DNA from: Nemopilema nomurai
Lineage: Eukaryota > Cnidaria > Scyphozoa > Rhizostomeae > Rhizostomatidae
Direction of reading: 5' to 3'
Assembly (NCBI GenBank): GCA_003864495.1
Contig: ML133458.1
Location: 124,001-188,000, forward strand
Length of the DNA stretch: 64,000 bases
The number at the start of each line of letters is the position of its first letter. The stretch's first letter is position 1. Shown here in pieces: positions 34,958 to 47,800 of the stretch. The position numbers and the translations under genes are program-made. A model generated the notes under the pieces. The model had not been told where the DNA came from and ran no database searches. It saw only the letters and a program-made list of their open reading frames with translations.

Positions 34958-37191
34958 TACATAATAACATATTTAATTTGTTGATAAAATGTTTTATGGA
35001 AGGACACAAGAAAATGACATGTTTTAGAAAAGAATGATTTGCAAAAATGTCTCTGGTTGAACATGCCAGATTACTTTTTGTTTCACTTGACCATTTGCCC
35101 TGGAAAGCACCGAAAGAAATATTGTGCCTAATCGTCCTTCGATTGCAAATCCATGTTCATTAATTATGTTGTAATTTGTAATGAAATCAAAACTAGAAGC
35201 TTTGGTTGCTCATTTTATGACAGCAATTGGGGTCTGGGTGCATGTTTTCTTAAAATAATAGAAAGAATCAAGTGAAAGCATTTGTTCCAAATTGAAGTGA
35301 ATTTCTTGCTTAAGCAATTAAGTCGTTTCAGATTGGGTTACTCAACTCATGAAGTCATCCATGAAAGAGCTGCACAATATTATTTTAACAGCACTTTTTT
35401 ACCAAGCTACTTTGCTAATCATAAGTCTGTCAATCTGACAAATGATCAGTTAGGCCAGTTTTTATGGGGATCTGTATGAACATTCCTAATAACTAATAAC
35501 TAAGCAATGAAATTGCAACTAAGACTACACTTCTGCCCAGCATTCTTGCATCTAAGCCTTATTTGACCAATATTTTGGCAAAGGTTTCTGCTTAAGTAGC
35601 CATGTTGGGGACACATCAGAGCCTTTGATAAGAAACAGAAGATGGGGTGATGAACCTATCATACCCATGTTATACCCAAAGTGATGCCAAGAAATGCCTG
35701 TAATGATATACACTGTTTTTAAAACAAGATGTATAAGAACACAAACCTCAAATCCAAAACTAATAAATAGTAATAGTAATAAATAGTTTTTTTGTGCTTT
35801 TAGACAAATTTTCATTCCAAACACCTATTTGTATAAAAATTGATATAGCAAAAACACCCTCCTGATCTTGTTCACTTCTGTCTCCTGATCTTCTATCTCT
35901 TTTACAGTTCTCTTTCAATTGCATCAAAAAAATTATCAATTGTTACATCATCTAATGCTTTTGTAGCTTCAATCTTCAATGTGCACGTTGTGTATAAAAA
36001 CTTTAGTAAAATGAAGTGAAGTTTCAAGCTTTCTAGTTAACGATGACTTTGTTGAAACCTTGAATTATCACCCCATTAAAGAAGTTTTTCTTCTCTGCAA
36101 TTTCACACCTTTCTTCAAATTCAGTTCATTGATTTTTGATAAAACTTCAAAAGGGTGTGTTTCTTCTATTCCTTTCCAAAAGAATATACAGACATTATTC
36201 TCAAAAAATAACTTTGAGCAGAGGAGAGGCATAAATATTAAAGCCATTGTAATATATATGTGACGTTTATCATAAATTAAATTCTCGCATATCTACTAGA
36301 GAAATCTACAATAGCTGTCAAAAACCCTTGTAACACCTCAGTACTTTTTCATACATTTAAGTTCCCCAATAATTGTATACACACTGAGCTGGTGCCCCCG
36401 CTCACCTCCCCCCCCCCAAACAATATTGGTAACAAAATGCAGCTTTATGTAGCTTTCGGTCAATCTGGGCAAAAATATTGCCTTGTTTGGCAGCAGGATA
36501 ACGTTTCAAGGGGGAGGGATGAGTGCAGGTCGAAGAATTTTCGTCGAATCAAACAAGGTGATTTTCAAGGCACGATATTTCCTTCTGTAGCTAACATGAA
36601 CGGAATCTGTACCCTCTCCCATGTCAAAATGAATGTGAGAATTGAATATGAGCAAGACGTGCTCCTTAGAAATGCTCTTTCTATTTGATATTGAAAGTGT
36701 TGTCATCACCGGAAACTGTTTAAGAGCCTGCAACACCCTTTCCTTAAAAATATGGAGCTCGACGAATCATTACGCATTTCTTATATTGGCACCATATCTG
36801 TATTGGTACTTTTTAATTGTATTGTTGATGATATGATTTTAAACTTCTATCGATTTTATATATTTCTAATTTACAATTGTAACGCAAAAATAACCAAAAT
36901 ACATCAATGTCGCCATGAAGTGCATTTTATTAAATTAAGATTATATGCCCCACTTTAATACTCAAATTTCTTATTAAGAGAATTGTAATCCAGTAAAAGC
37001 CGATCGAATTACAGACGGCATTCACTTCTTTTCGGGGTGGACAGATCAGAATATTTTCGCAGGTTACTATACCTCAAGGACATCTATATCATATATCCTA
37101 ATTATGTGTATGTCATGCAAAAAGTCATCCCCCCTACCCTATTTTTCTAGTTACAAATTTCGGAAAATCTAAGCTTTTCAATCTGTTATGA

Positions 37192-37208
37192 CCCCCCCCC
37201 CCCCCCCC
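37192..37208. repeat. Poly(C) run of 17
   Basis: Uninterrupted run of 17 C. Another run of the same length lies at 40585-40601, and a G run of 17 lies at 45570-45586. Confidence 0.9.
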
Positions 37209-39384
37209 TTTTAATGTTTTCTGAAAAAATGCCGACCCCTTCTGATTAGGCCCCGTCTACCTTTAGGAACCTGAGAGTATGCAATTCGGTTATATTTCTT
37301 CATACCCTTAGCCCTTTTAGCCAAATAATTAGTGCATATTTGTTGGTTAGTCTCTTAATTCAGAACCCCATTTGCTTTGATGTGACGTAAAGTCAAAGGA
37401 ATTTATGAATACTGTGAAAAGTTTACTGCCACAACCCTGTTCAGAGGGCGTAACATGAAGAATCTGTAACTGAATGTGTCAATTATCACATTCTTTAACC
37501 CTGAGTGCATAGAGCTCTTTTTCTAATAGTAACGACTTATAATAATAATAGTAATAAAACTAATAGTAATTACTTTGTGAACATTGATGTAGCTTTCTAA
37601 ACTAAACAGAACAATATAGAATTTTTGTGAGTGTAAACAACCTAATCTTTAGAAGCAAAACTAAATGGTTAACAGTATTATCGTAAGTGTCTGGTAAACA
37701 AACCGAAGTGGGATGTTTGAGGGAAGGATGTGGCTTTTCGAAAATTAAACTATTAGGCCTCATCTCTAAGATGACGTATGCACACGAAAGCCCTCTCCCA
37801 TAAAGGTTCAGGCTTCAGAGGATTAGAAAATTACACACTTACATCCACTTTTAAATAATTTTCTTGTCTTGTTACTTTAGATAGGTTACTGAGCCAGAAA
37901 ATAGGATTTCAGATGCATTTGATGATTCGTTTATAATTCAACTATTCAATTCAACTTCCCAATTAAGATGTACACAAACGCTCTATTAGTATCCCATATA
38001 CACATTGGGGCACATCTAACTAGGGTAACTAGGGTACTTGGGGGGGTAGTTAGAGCCAAAGGGCTCACGTTCTAATTAGAAACAGAGTTTAAGTACTAAG
38101 TATTAAGTACTCTATGTAAAGTACATAATGATCTGGTTTGTGTGTGTGTGCCTATGTGTTTCTTTACAACGATGACGCGAACTTTACATTTGATTTGAGG
38201 TGAGTTTACTCAAAAGCTCATGGTATAAAGAAATTTAAATGACAGAAACCGTTAGAATTGAAAAGAGACCCTGATCAATTTAAAGATATTTTCAAAAGAT
38301 GGAGCCAAAACAGCAACATCATGGTAGAACAGAACAGAATAAAGTGATTTGGGAAGAATATCTCTATTCTTTCTGTCTTTGATATTAGCCAAGAAATCAG
38401 CAATTTTCTTGTAATTTAGCAAAATTTTATTGCTCTCGGTTTTTCACAATTAAATAGCTTCGTAACTTGTTTGTTTCGAGTACTTAGTTTTCATCTGGTT
38501 GCCAAATACTCGATTGCCGTGGCCAGTCTCTCTTTAACAAATAAGTGTACTCATCCCAAAAAAATCTCGTACGCTTTGTATGAAAGTCCTATTGTTTCAT
38601 CAAAAAATCCCTGGAAATCCTATTGTTTTCGTAGAAATTCCGTACGCTATTTGCAAGAGTGAATTGTCCTTCAGTGTTAAAGGCTCAAATGAAGAATAGT
38701 TTCGAAAGAGTTGGGTTGTGGGCTAGCCAGCCAAAAGATACTCATAGAATGCGTACTCATTCGCTGGGTTGCCTTCATATAGAAGGAAGAAAGTCAACAT
38801 ACGAAGGACGATGACGCTTTGCAGTTTGAGTATCAGGGGGGGGCTCAAAATTAGAGAAGTTCCCTGTCGCTTTAATAACGTAATACAACATATGTAGTAT
38901 GTATAATAACAAAATAAAACATTTGAATAAAGCAGATATAACATCATGGTCTACAGTATCATCAGTTCAATTCTTTGATTAGTGTTTCTTCGATAGAATA
39001 AACATGTTTTGTTATTGTCCATCTGTCCATTTTGTTATTGTCCGTCTCGCAACAAATTTGTCCATCTTGAAAAGCAGGTACGTTAAAATGCTCAGTGAGA
39101 GCTATTAAATTCGAGTTTTCATCCAAAGTAGGGATGTAATTTTTTATAAATTGATGGTTACTGCCTTTGATCAGTTTGAGCATTAAGACACAGTTCGATT
39201 TCCGCAATAGACAAAAGTTAAAATATCAACAGATGACGTTTTTTAATTTCATTTCATTTTAATTTTTAATCGACAGAAATTCTTTACAAGGGATTTATTT
39301 GATTCAAATTATAAATTTCACATTTTTGCGACTTAGAATATACATATACCTTCCTCCAGCTGTTCTGCGCTGAATTCACAGCCC

Positions 39385-39450
39385 AGCGGTGGATTTCAAA
39401 CGAAATTCCCAGGGGGCGCTGAGCCCCCGAGCCCCCACGTAGTCGGCGCC
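39385..39450. repeat. GC-rich interspersed-repeat fragment with hairpin
   Basis: Contains a G-rich/C-rich hairpin (GGGGGCGCTGAGCCCCC) followed by GAGCCCCCAC. The same arrangement recurs at 42880-42906, so it is probably part of a dispersed element. The family is unknown. Confidence 0.5.
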
Positions 39451-40584
39451 TATGAATTCGTGTGTCAAGGGCTTTATTGAGTAGTTTCCGCATACTCTAT
39501 CTCGCCCTCTCTCTATTTAATTTAAGCTTATTGATGTGCAGTGAAAATTAAGAACTCTCAAGAACTTTTGTCTAAAATCTGATGACTTGAGGTCTACGAA
39601 TAAGGAAGTTTTGGAACTAGGCCTTGTGGTAGGTTCCTTATAAAAAAGCGTGTATTCACTGTTGGCATGGAAATTCTTTGAAGTTCCCGAATTATTTTTT
39701 GTTCACTCTCAAGCAATAAAAATAAAACTTGTTATTGACGTGGGCAACACCCTTGTTTTTTGACAAGCACTATTACTTTGTGTCCTGTTTCTGTGGTCAC
39801 CGTTTCCTTTACTCAACATGACTCCCCAAACATTAATTTATTGGAGATGCTTTTGGCAGTGGTGTGTCACTTGAGGTCATCTGACATTGCTTCGCGTCGA
39901 AAAAACACTTTCCCAATATCTAGTTCTGACATTTTACTCAAAGACAAATTTCTTTGAGCTGCTACTTTGACTCTTATTGAGATTCTTCTATAAGGCTGCA
40001 GTCTTTTGTAGCGATATGAGAACCTGGGCTTCTAATCGACAAACATATTTCAATCTTTCTGCCGGTGGGCGTTGGAGAGGATTCAGCAACATATAATCCT
40101 GTGATAGCCATTTTTGCATGCCTTCCATGTCTTTTTCATTTACCATAAAATTAACACAATAAGTATCAGAATAGTTCCTTGAAAATGTTTCTATGTGCAT
40201 AAAAGTTAACGCCGCCATTGGTTCTCGTTCACATAGTATTTCCCCAGGCTCACAATATTCTGTACGGTGTCATTCATAAAAATGATGGTAACTCACTATG
40301 GAGTCAAATAATTCTGTGAAACCACATTTGATGCCCCCCTCCGCGCCCCCAATGCATCCAATATGGCTGACGATAGATTTGTAACGTCATATGCCATATA
40401 ATTCAGAAAGAAAAACTATTGTTCAACAGGAATAGAAAGAAGTTTCTTTGGGGTAAAAAGAGAGTACAGTATTAGTATTAAGAACGTTCCCTACCAGAAA
40501 GAAAAACACGTCCATTTGACTTTTGTTTCGCATCCACCTGTGGACCCCTGACAATATATAGTACAGATCTACCACTCTCAAAGG

Positions 40585-40601
40585 CCCCCCCCCCCCCCCC
40601 C
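40585..40601. repeat. Poly(C) run of 17
   Basis: Uninterrupted run of 17 C, upstream of the TIMP gene. Confidence 0.9.
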
Positions 40602-41070
40602 TCCCAAACATAAGGTGTAATGGTCATCATATCTTTATCTAGATTATTCAATTCTTTTTTTGTGAACGACGAACTGATGAGGGTGCAAAAACCCTGATTT
40701 TTTGCCATTCTCGCTGAGTTTCTTCAAACAGTGAAAATGCTTGCTTGACAATGATAATCATAGCAAAACATTTCACTTCTGCACCCTTCTTCGATAGACG
40801 TTCAGGCGGAAAAAGCCCTTCATCTTCTCGGTTTCAAAACAAACAGATTACAAGTATAAACTTAATAACCAACACAGCGACGTATGTTCCTAAATCAGGA
40901 CGGGGCGTTTTGGTTCGTGCGTAAATGAGGTTTCTGAGGAAACATACTTCACACTGTGTGTGACGCACAGGAAGTCGGGCCCAGGGTGGACACTGCATTC
41001 AAATATTAATTTGCGAAACACAAAACGCGCCGGATATTGTTGAAACAAACCCGCAAAAGATCGAGAAACT

Positions 41071-41080
41071 GTTTAAATAC
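41071..41080 (+). promoter_or_regulatory. Possible TATA-like element before TIMP
   Basis: TTTAAATAC lies about 45 bp before the TIMP ATG. Spacing would allow a short 5' leader, but nothing else supports it. Confidence 0.25.
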
Positions 41081-41122
41081 GTATCGATATTCGGTTACAC
41101 TGAAACTTTGACGAGCAAGAAA

Positions 41123-44100
41123 ATGGCTACAGTCGCAAGGGCAACAGGAGTGTGCTGTACCTTTATGGTCGTACTCTCCATTTTCTGGGTGAAGGCGAAT
41201 GGCCTATGCATGCCAGAACACCCACAGACAATCGTCTGCAGATCAATGTACGGTGAGTAAACACCATTATATTGCGACTTAACTATGCTGCAGAGGTCAA
41301 TACAAGATTTCTACGATACAACTCTTGAAAATAAAAGGCCTTCGAATTACTTTATATCTTTGCATTTTGGTTGGGATATGACGTTATAATATGATCTGGA
41401 TTAAAATGAAATAGAGGAGCGGTTAGTAGCAAGTCTCAGGTCGGCCTGGAAAGACTCGTTGTCTCAAATCGAACAGAAACATTTCGCTGTGGCCATTGGA
41501 AAAATTGGTCCTGGCACATATTGTCCTACGAATTTCTCATAGGTACCACGACGTGTTTTTCCAAATTCAGTTCACGCCAAAGTAATAGCTACCCGACAGC
41601 AATATTTGATCGCTGTGTATCAACAAATACACAAAAGCTAAATCAACAGTGAGATGCGAAGATTACCACTGTGAAAATAAACACAATAAAATGGTAGATT
41701 GTAAAGTGGATTAAGTAAATATACAGCATGGGTGCACTGCGAGAAACTTCATTTCAGACAGTTCCTCAGTTCTTGACCTAGGAATGGTCATTTTTAAGGC
41801 AGTGGAGAAATCGCCCGATTCAATTTATTGTTAATCATTTTATGAATGTCCAACGCCTCTAGATAAGGGAACTGTTTTGCCAAGCTTTTATAAACTGCGC
41901 TTGTGGACAACAAAGTAGGCACTTCGCCAACAATCCAATTTGTTTTATTCATAATCGTTACTCTTTAACCTTCTGAAACTTTTCATAAGGGCCTGTAAAA
42001 TGAAAACACTAAAAGAAACAAGGGGCTTGCAAATGCGAAGTCTAGTTTGCGGGATTTTACTGCGAGGGTTTTAGAAGGAAGCGTTTTTACTAGAACAAAC
42101 CAAAACAAACTTGTGAACGTGATGTGAAAAATAAAAACATTCCTTTCTTCCGTTGTTTGAAAGATTTCTTCTCAAACGTTCCGCAAGACACTTGACATTC
42201 CGAGGCACACAGGGATCCAATGCAGTCCAAAATCTCCGGGCAAGCAGGGATCAAATTTTTTTCTAAGAACCAGACATCGCTGCTATTGTCTTTTTGACAA
42301 TTTTAGGCCCAAATGATCTTAAAATTGTTTAAGAGTGATTTTTTTGCAAATATTTGAGAAGTTACATTTCTGCATATAGTTTCTTGGACGTTTTATTGGG
42401 GAAAGTTTAGAAGCAAGCTATGATTTGGGTAGGGCCGGTGATTTGTATTTGAAAATGGGGAGTGGGGGGAGGGGGCAAAATGTGAAGATTATGAAAAGGT
42501 TTAGTAAAGGCAGCCACCGCTAAACATTTTGATAATTAAATCAAAGTCAGGGCCCTACTTAGCAAAATAAATTACAGAATATCTGACCTCCTTTCTCTCC
42601 ACTGATAAACTTCTTTCTCTTTCTCTCTACTTGGCATTAAAAAATATTCTGCTCCACACAAAGGGGGGCCCTGGCCTGATTGAATAAAAGACTTTGTAAC
42701 ATACCGAACCATTTGATTTAGTGCTTTTGCTATTAAAATGTACGCTTTATAATCGACCGGTTATGTTTTCAGTTAATATTAAATAACACTTTGTAAAACA
42801 TACATGATTCCTGGCTCTTTGTAAGCGCGAACAATAAGGGGAGTTAACCCCCCCCTGACTTTTTCGAAAATTTTTACAAGGGGGCAGTGCCCCCCGAGCC
42901 TCCGCCACTATATCCCTGGTCATAACAGCTTGTTAAAATCAATTCATGTACGGCTATTACTGTATGACATTGGCAATGTCAAGCAACATTTCCTGCCAGA
43001 CATATCATCTCATACGAAAAGAATATTAAATTTGAATTTCAAAATGCGAATTGTTTTTTACGTTCCTCATCTGAAGCTGAGCATAGTCAAGACTTGTTCT
43101 TCAATCGAGCCTCAGTGTTCTTTTTCTTATTACAAAACAATAAAAGTGTAATAAGCAACAACCTTAGAAACACCCTACCAACAACAATCCCCCTACACCC
43201 TAATAACGTCCTACATTCAAACACCTCTGACACCTAAAGTGTAAAGGTAATTAGGCAATTACCAGTTATGAAACCAAGTACTGCTCTCTAGTTTAAAAAT
43301 TGACAAGAGATTAATAAACTTTGGGAGCCTGGAAAATCTTGTTTGATAAATGTATGACAAAAAGAGTGCACAGTTAGGTTAAAAAGTAGGACGTCGTCTT
43401 GTCCAGATAGCTGCTGAAGTGTTTAATGGAATAGTTGAGTATGCATAACTTGAAAACCACGTGGTTTCGAATAGTGGACCGGGGCAGATATATCAACTCC
43501 CCTAGCAGTTTTACAGCAGTTTGTGGGGGGCCTACCGTTAGGTATCCAGGGTAACTGCATTCAGTACAAATTAAAGAATTGCAGTATTTCGTATTATCAG
43601 TATTTTATTGAAAAATCAATCAGTATCTGAAGAAATTTCCAATCATTTTTAGTTGTCAGAGTAAAGGTGATAAGCACGGATTGGGAGCGAGATTCGAGGA
43701 CGACCCGAGCACCAACGACAACCGCCGCGAAGACGACACGCCGCCCGCCGCTCACGCTGCCCAGGCCCGAACAGGGGGAGACGGACTTTGTTTTGGGGAA
43801 AAAGCCTGACGAGAAATTACTGGAAGTGTTCAGGAAAGGAGGAGTAATCGTGAAAGAAGAAGACACTCTCCTAGAGCCCGGGTATTTGCCTTGGTCCAGA
43901 CCGAAGGTCATACGTTTGGAGCTAGAGAAGTTGTACAAGGGCGCAAAGAAGTTGCCTAATCTAAAGGGACATCACTTTAGCGTGACATTCACAGGGAGAA
44001 AGCCGGCCCCCGTCGCCGTTGGAGAGGTCTATATTTGGACTGGCTTTGCAATTGGCAAACGGCTCTACGCGAACGACTGTGGCTGGATCTCAAAGTGGGA

Positions 44101-44344
44101 AAATTTGTCCGAGGTCCAACGGATGGGATTGAAGCGCTTCTACTGGCTCTACTGCAGGTGCGAAGTACGTTTTTGCCCGCGGTGTAAGAAGAGCCGGCGG
44201 ACATGTGATTGGAACCCGTCATTCGATGAAATTGGAATGGAAAAGACGGACTTCCTCTCGAAGGAAAAGGTGTGCATGGTAACCTGCCAAAAATGCGAAT
44301 GGTTCAATCCGGGCGAAAGGCCCTCATGCAATTACGGGCGGTAA
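41123..44344 (+). CDS. TIMP: Tissue inhibitor of metalloproteinases, divergent, two exons
   Basis: Secreted TIMP-family protein of 273 residues. Exon 1 (41123-41252) encodes a signal peptide and the N-terminal motif LCMPEHPQTIVCRS. A GTGAGT donor joins in phase 1 to exon 2 (43653-44344), giving MYVVRVKVIS, the usual first strand of the inhibitory OB fold. Then come a Thr/Arg/Pro-rich insert (TTRAPTTTAAKTTRRPP) and extra residues lengthening the A-B loop, followed by the family core VYIWTGFAIGK, NDCGW, WENLSEVQR and CRCEVRFC. The Cys-rich C-terminal lobe ends in CEWFNPGERPSCNYGR. The family's first cysteine, which normally chelates the protease zinc, is replaced: the motif is N-G-L-C instead of C-x-C. 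Its usual disulfide partner also appears to be missing (PVAVGEV). Inhibition in the classical way is therefore doubtful. The gene is convergent with TTC14. Confidence 0.93.
42880..42906. repeat. Second copy of the GC-rich hairpin fragment, in TIMP intron
   Basis: AGGGGGCAGTGCCCCCCGAG followed by CCTCC parallels 39411-39437. It is flanked by GTTAACCCCCCCCTGAC and by CCGCCACTATATCCCTGG, both GC-rich scraps in an AT-rich intron. A dispersed element is likely. Confidence 0.5.
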
Positions 44345-44420
44345 TGTGTACCCCGATGACCGCGAAAGACAATGCCAAGTAGCGAGAGGTTTAAATAGAG
44401 ACAGATAGCTGTAAATATGC

Positions 44421-44465
44421 GGAACCAAGGAGAGCGGAACCAAGGAGAGCAGAACCAAGGAGAAC
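44421..44465. repeat. 15-bp tandem repeat in the TIMP 3' region
   Basis: Three copies of GGAACCAAGGAGAGC start at 44421, 44436 and 44451, with one or two changes in the last copy. They lie about 80 bp after the TIMP stop codon, probably in the 3' UTR. Confidence 0.9.
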
Positions 44466-44631
44466 CACTCGAACATCAAAAATTTTATCAACAGACTAAC
44501 AAATGAACTGAAACGCCTCCGATTACCATGTAATTCAAATATTATACAAGTTTAAATAATCGAATATCATATCAAGACAAACTCTTTATAAATCACACGT
44601 TCTCATCTCAATTTATGAATAGAAGTTCTCA

Positions 44632-44637
44632 TTTAAT
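44632..44637 (-). terminator. Possible poly(A) signal of TTC14
   Basis: ATTAAA on the minus strand, about 230 bp after the TTC14 stop codon. It is a common variant signal but unconfirmed. Confidence 0.3.
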
Positions 44638-44864
44638 TTAGATTACGCTCGTGTTTTTGAAAAAGAGGCCACTTGGAAAAGAGGCTGACTAAAGTTCCAG
44701 GCTGCTCGTCGTTACCTGGCAGTTGCCTATTACTAACAACGCGGCGCTGTGGCGGAGATTTTCCTTTGTTTATATCCAAGCCATTAGAAATGTTTGTTGA
44801 TTCAAATTTTCCAGTCGGCACTCTAACCCAGCACTTTGTTCCAGGTGGAGACGGCAAAACGCTG

Positions 44865-47800
44865 TCATAATTTGTTAGGTTTTTTCGAAAGGATGGAGCT
44901 GATGAAGTTCCTTTCATCCGCTGAAAAGTCACGGTCCTGCGTTGCCGTGGCAGTGCAGCCATGTCTGCTGCTCGTTTGCTCGCGTTGCTGTTTCGATGCC
45001 GTCTTGCTCGATACAGGCTGCTTCGATGCCGTCTTGCTCGATACAGGCTCCTCGCTGTGCCGCCTCAAAGCGCCCGAAGAATTGAGTGCGCCATAGCTGT
45101 GTCCCTCGCTACTCAATCTTCGCTGGTCATCATGGCTCTTTCTTCTATCGTGTCTTGTTCCCTTAGACATGCTTTCTTCGTGTTTACTTTTGATGTCTCT
45201 GGCCTGTCGCTGCTCACCCGTTGGGGCCTTCAGGGACGCGCTGCCCAGGCTGCTTGTACTCGTGTCCAGATCCCTCTCCACCCACTCACTATCGCTGTCA
45301 CTACTCGGCTTCTCAGAGGCAGATGCCGTCACTTCGGAATCGTCACTCTCCGAGTCAGATGAATCGGTGCTGCTCCGTTCTCGCCTTGCCTTCTTCTTCC
45401 CTCTTTTTCTCGACTTCAACTTTTTCGCTTTTCTGCAAAATAACACCGAACGGTATAGAATTTGCAAAATCAGAAAAAGGATGCCCTGGCATTTTTAATG
45501 TTGAAGATTTCCAGATACAATTTTTAATGTTTGTTTTGGAGAGCAGACGATGCATAAAAACCGAACCTCGGGGGGGGGGGGGGGGGAAACGTGCCATTAT
45601 TTAGGGGTACCTTTTTTTCCAAAAATGCGAAATTATGGGTATCAGTTTTCAAATTATGTGCGAAATTATGAGTACCAATTGAAGGAATATGTAGAGTTAT
45701 GGGTAAAATTTTGGGAAATTATTGCAAAATCATCAAGAGGGACATAAGAAGTAATAAAATGAATGTCCAGTTAGCCACCTGACCACCAATGGGTTCCCTA
45801 AATGCTCTTGGAATTTAGTGATTGATGTGTAATGTTAAGATTTTATAACTAGGGACATACAAAAGTTGTTTGAAGTGTTTGTTGTGTCTTGAAGAATGTT
45901 CTGTGTCTTGCAGAATTATGGGTAGACTTTTACTCATGTTTGCGGAATTATGGATCACATTTTTCCAGACATGTGCGGAATTATGGGCCTAAACTTTTAA
46001 CCAAAGTGGCACGTTCCCGTCCAAAACTAGGCTTAGCTACTATTTAAAAAATGATTTGTGTACAAATTACGTTATAAAGGTCAGACCTGTAGCCACAGTT
46101 ATACAGGGTGAACCAAATTGAGGAATGTCACTTACTTGAGCTTTTTATGTTTCTTTGGGACTTTCTTTCTTAGGAGGCTAATGAGAGACTCTGGTCGACC
46201 TTCTAATTTGGAGCTCCCAGTGGCATCCTTTGATTTGGAAGTTGCTTCAAATGGGGCGTGACGTTTCCCAGCTAACACCTCCAGATTTAAAGATTGCGCA
46301 GTCAAAACACACGCAGAGGTCCCGCGGGCAAAACATTCAAAACAAACGACAAAGGTGGGTAGGTTAATATAAGTACAGAAGCACATAAGGGCATAGCACA
46401 GAGTCAGTTAATTTATAATTTATAATTTACATTGCCGATAGTTTTGAGGTTCGGTTGAAGTAAAGTTGAGTTTCATACAAGCGTTTTGTGCAGAAATTTA
46501 ACAAAAATCAGTGTGGAGGGGTTTAAAATCAAAGCGGTTGTAACATCAGGCGGGCATTGACAGGATAAAGTCAATCAAAGACATCAAAGTATCGATTTTT
46601 ACCACAGAGTGCAATTTGGCACCGACATTGAAGTCAGGCGGGGGATATCGTCGAAAGAAGATTGGTTGATATTTAAAGAATAATGATGTGTAATAAGAAA
46701 GATTTGCACCCGAGTGTAATATGGGCGCGTAGTGTTACCGTGGCCAACCAACAGCGTCATCATTGGGATGATATCAGTAAGGTTGTTGAATGAGTAGATT
46801 TTCACCAGGTCAGTTGAGGAGCAGCAAAGTAGTATAAAAGAGAAACGAGATTTGTTCAGATTTGAGATCAAATTAACGAACAGCAAGGCAAACTTAAGTC
46901 ACTGAAAATAAATCATTTTCGAAAAAGGCACTTGCTCTTTGATAACAATAAAAAAGAATGTTCGGACCAAACCAAGTAAGGGCAGCGGGCACTCTTCGTT
47001 CGTGTTTTCTAACAAGGCCCGCAAAATAAAATAGACATACACTAAGGGGACAAAAGGGGACGTATGGAAACGAAGAGCCTAAAAATATGATGCATTATAG
47101 ATATCTTGAAGAGAATATCACATGATCCAAGCATTCCCCTGCCTATAGATATTTAGGAATCTGGGTCAGGGGGTCATCCGTCGTTGCACTGGTTCATCTA
47201 CATGCACGGTCCCCTATGGCCAAGTGCCTTAAAAAACTGTGTACCAACCCAAAGTATGGGATGGAGATCAAATGCATTGATAAAATTAGGAGAAAGGCAT
47301 AGATAAAGTGCTCCTGCATGTGAGCTGCGATGATCGACAAACCAAACCGAGGCAAACATGCGATTGGCCTCTCTTGGCAACGACATCAGCTTTTTACAGT
47401 CGAATTGACCAAGTAATTGACCAAGTAATTGTGGGCAAGACCGCCCCATTGCCATTTAGGCCCATGATGACACAGATTTTATTGCTTCTAACAGACAGTT
47501 GACTTGACAGTTTCAGGGGAGAGCCTAGTTGCCCATCTATATCCACCAGTACTCTAAATATTCATTAACGTCAAACGAGAGCAATTGTCAAGTCATCTGA
47601 ATCTTGTATAACAAATTATTATTAATTGGCGACCATAACAAAGAAGTAATGAAAGTAAACAAAAAGGGAGGCGAAGATAGGCGAGATTTAGGCAGCACCC
47701 ATATCTTCATGCGAAAAAATTGGTACAAGAGATCCTTATTGGGGATTTTCTTCCATCTAAATTTATCATCGGTATCTTTCAGATTTTTTATTTTGACGAA

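Larger units (their letters stand above)
34958..41122. other. Intergenic stretch between CARNMT1 and TIMP
   Basis: I see no gene with a recognisable product. It contains C-runs at 36408-36417, 37192-37208 and 40585-40601, simple AT-rich trinucleotide tracts near 37540-37570, a short TG tract near 38142, and a GC-rich repeat fragment at 39385-39450. Confidence 0.6.

Noticed and set aside
43597..43938. Minus-strand frame opposite TIMP exon 2
   Set aside because: It is the antisense shadow of a GC-rich coding exon.
44961..45604. Plus-strand frames opposite the last TTC14 exon
   Set aside because: They are antisense shadows of the Ser/Lys-rich coding exon.
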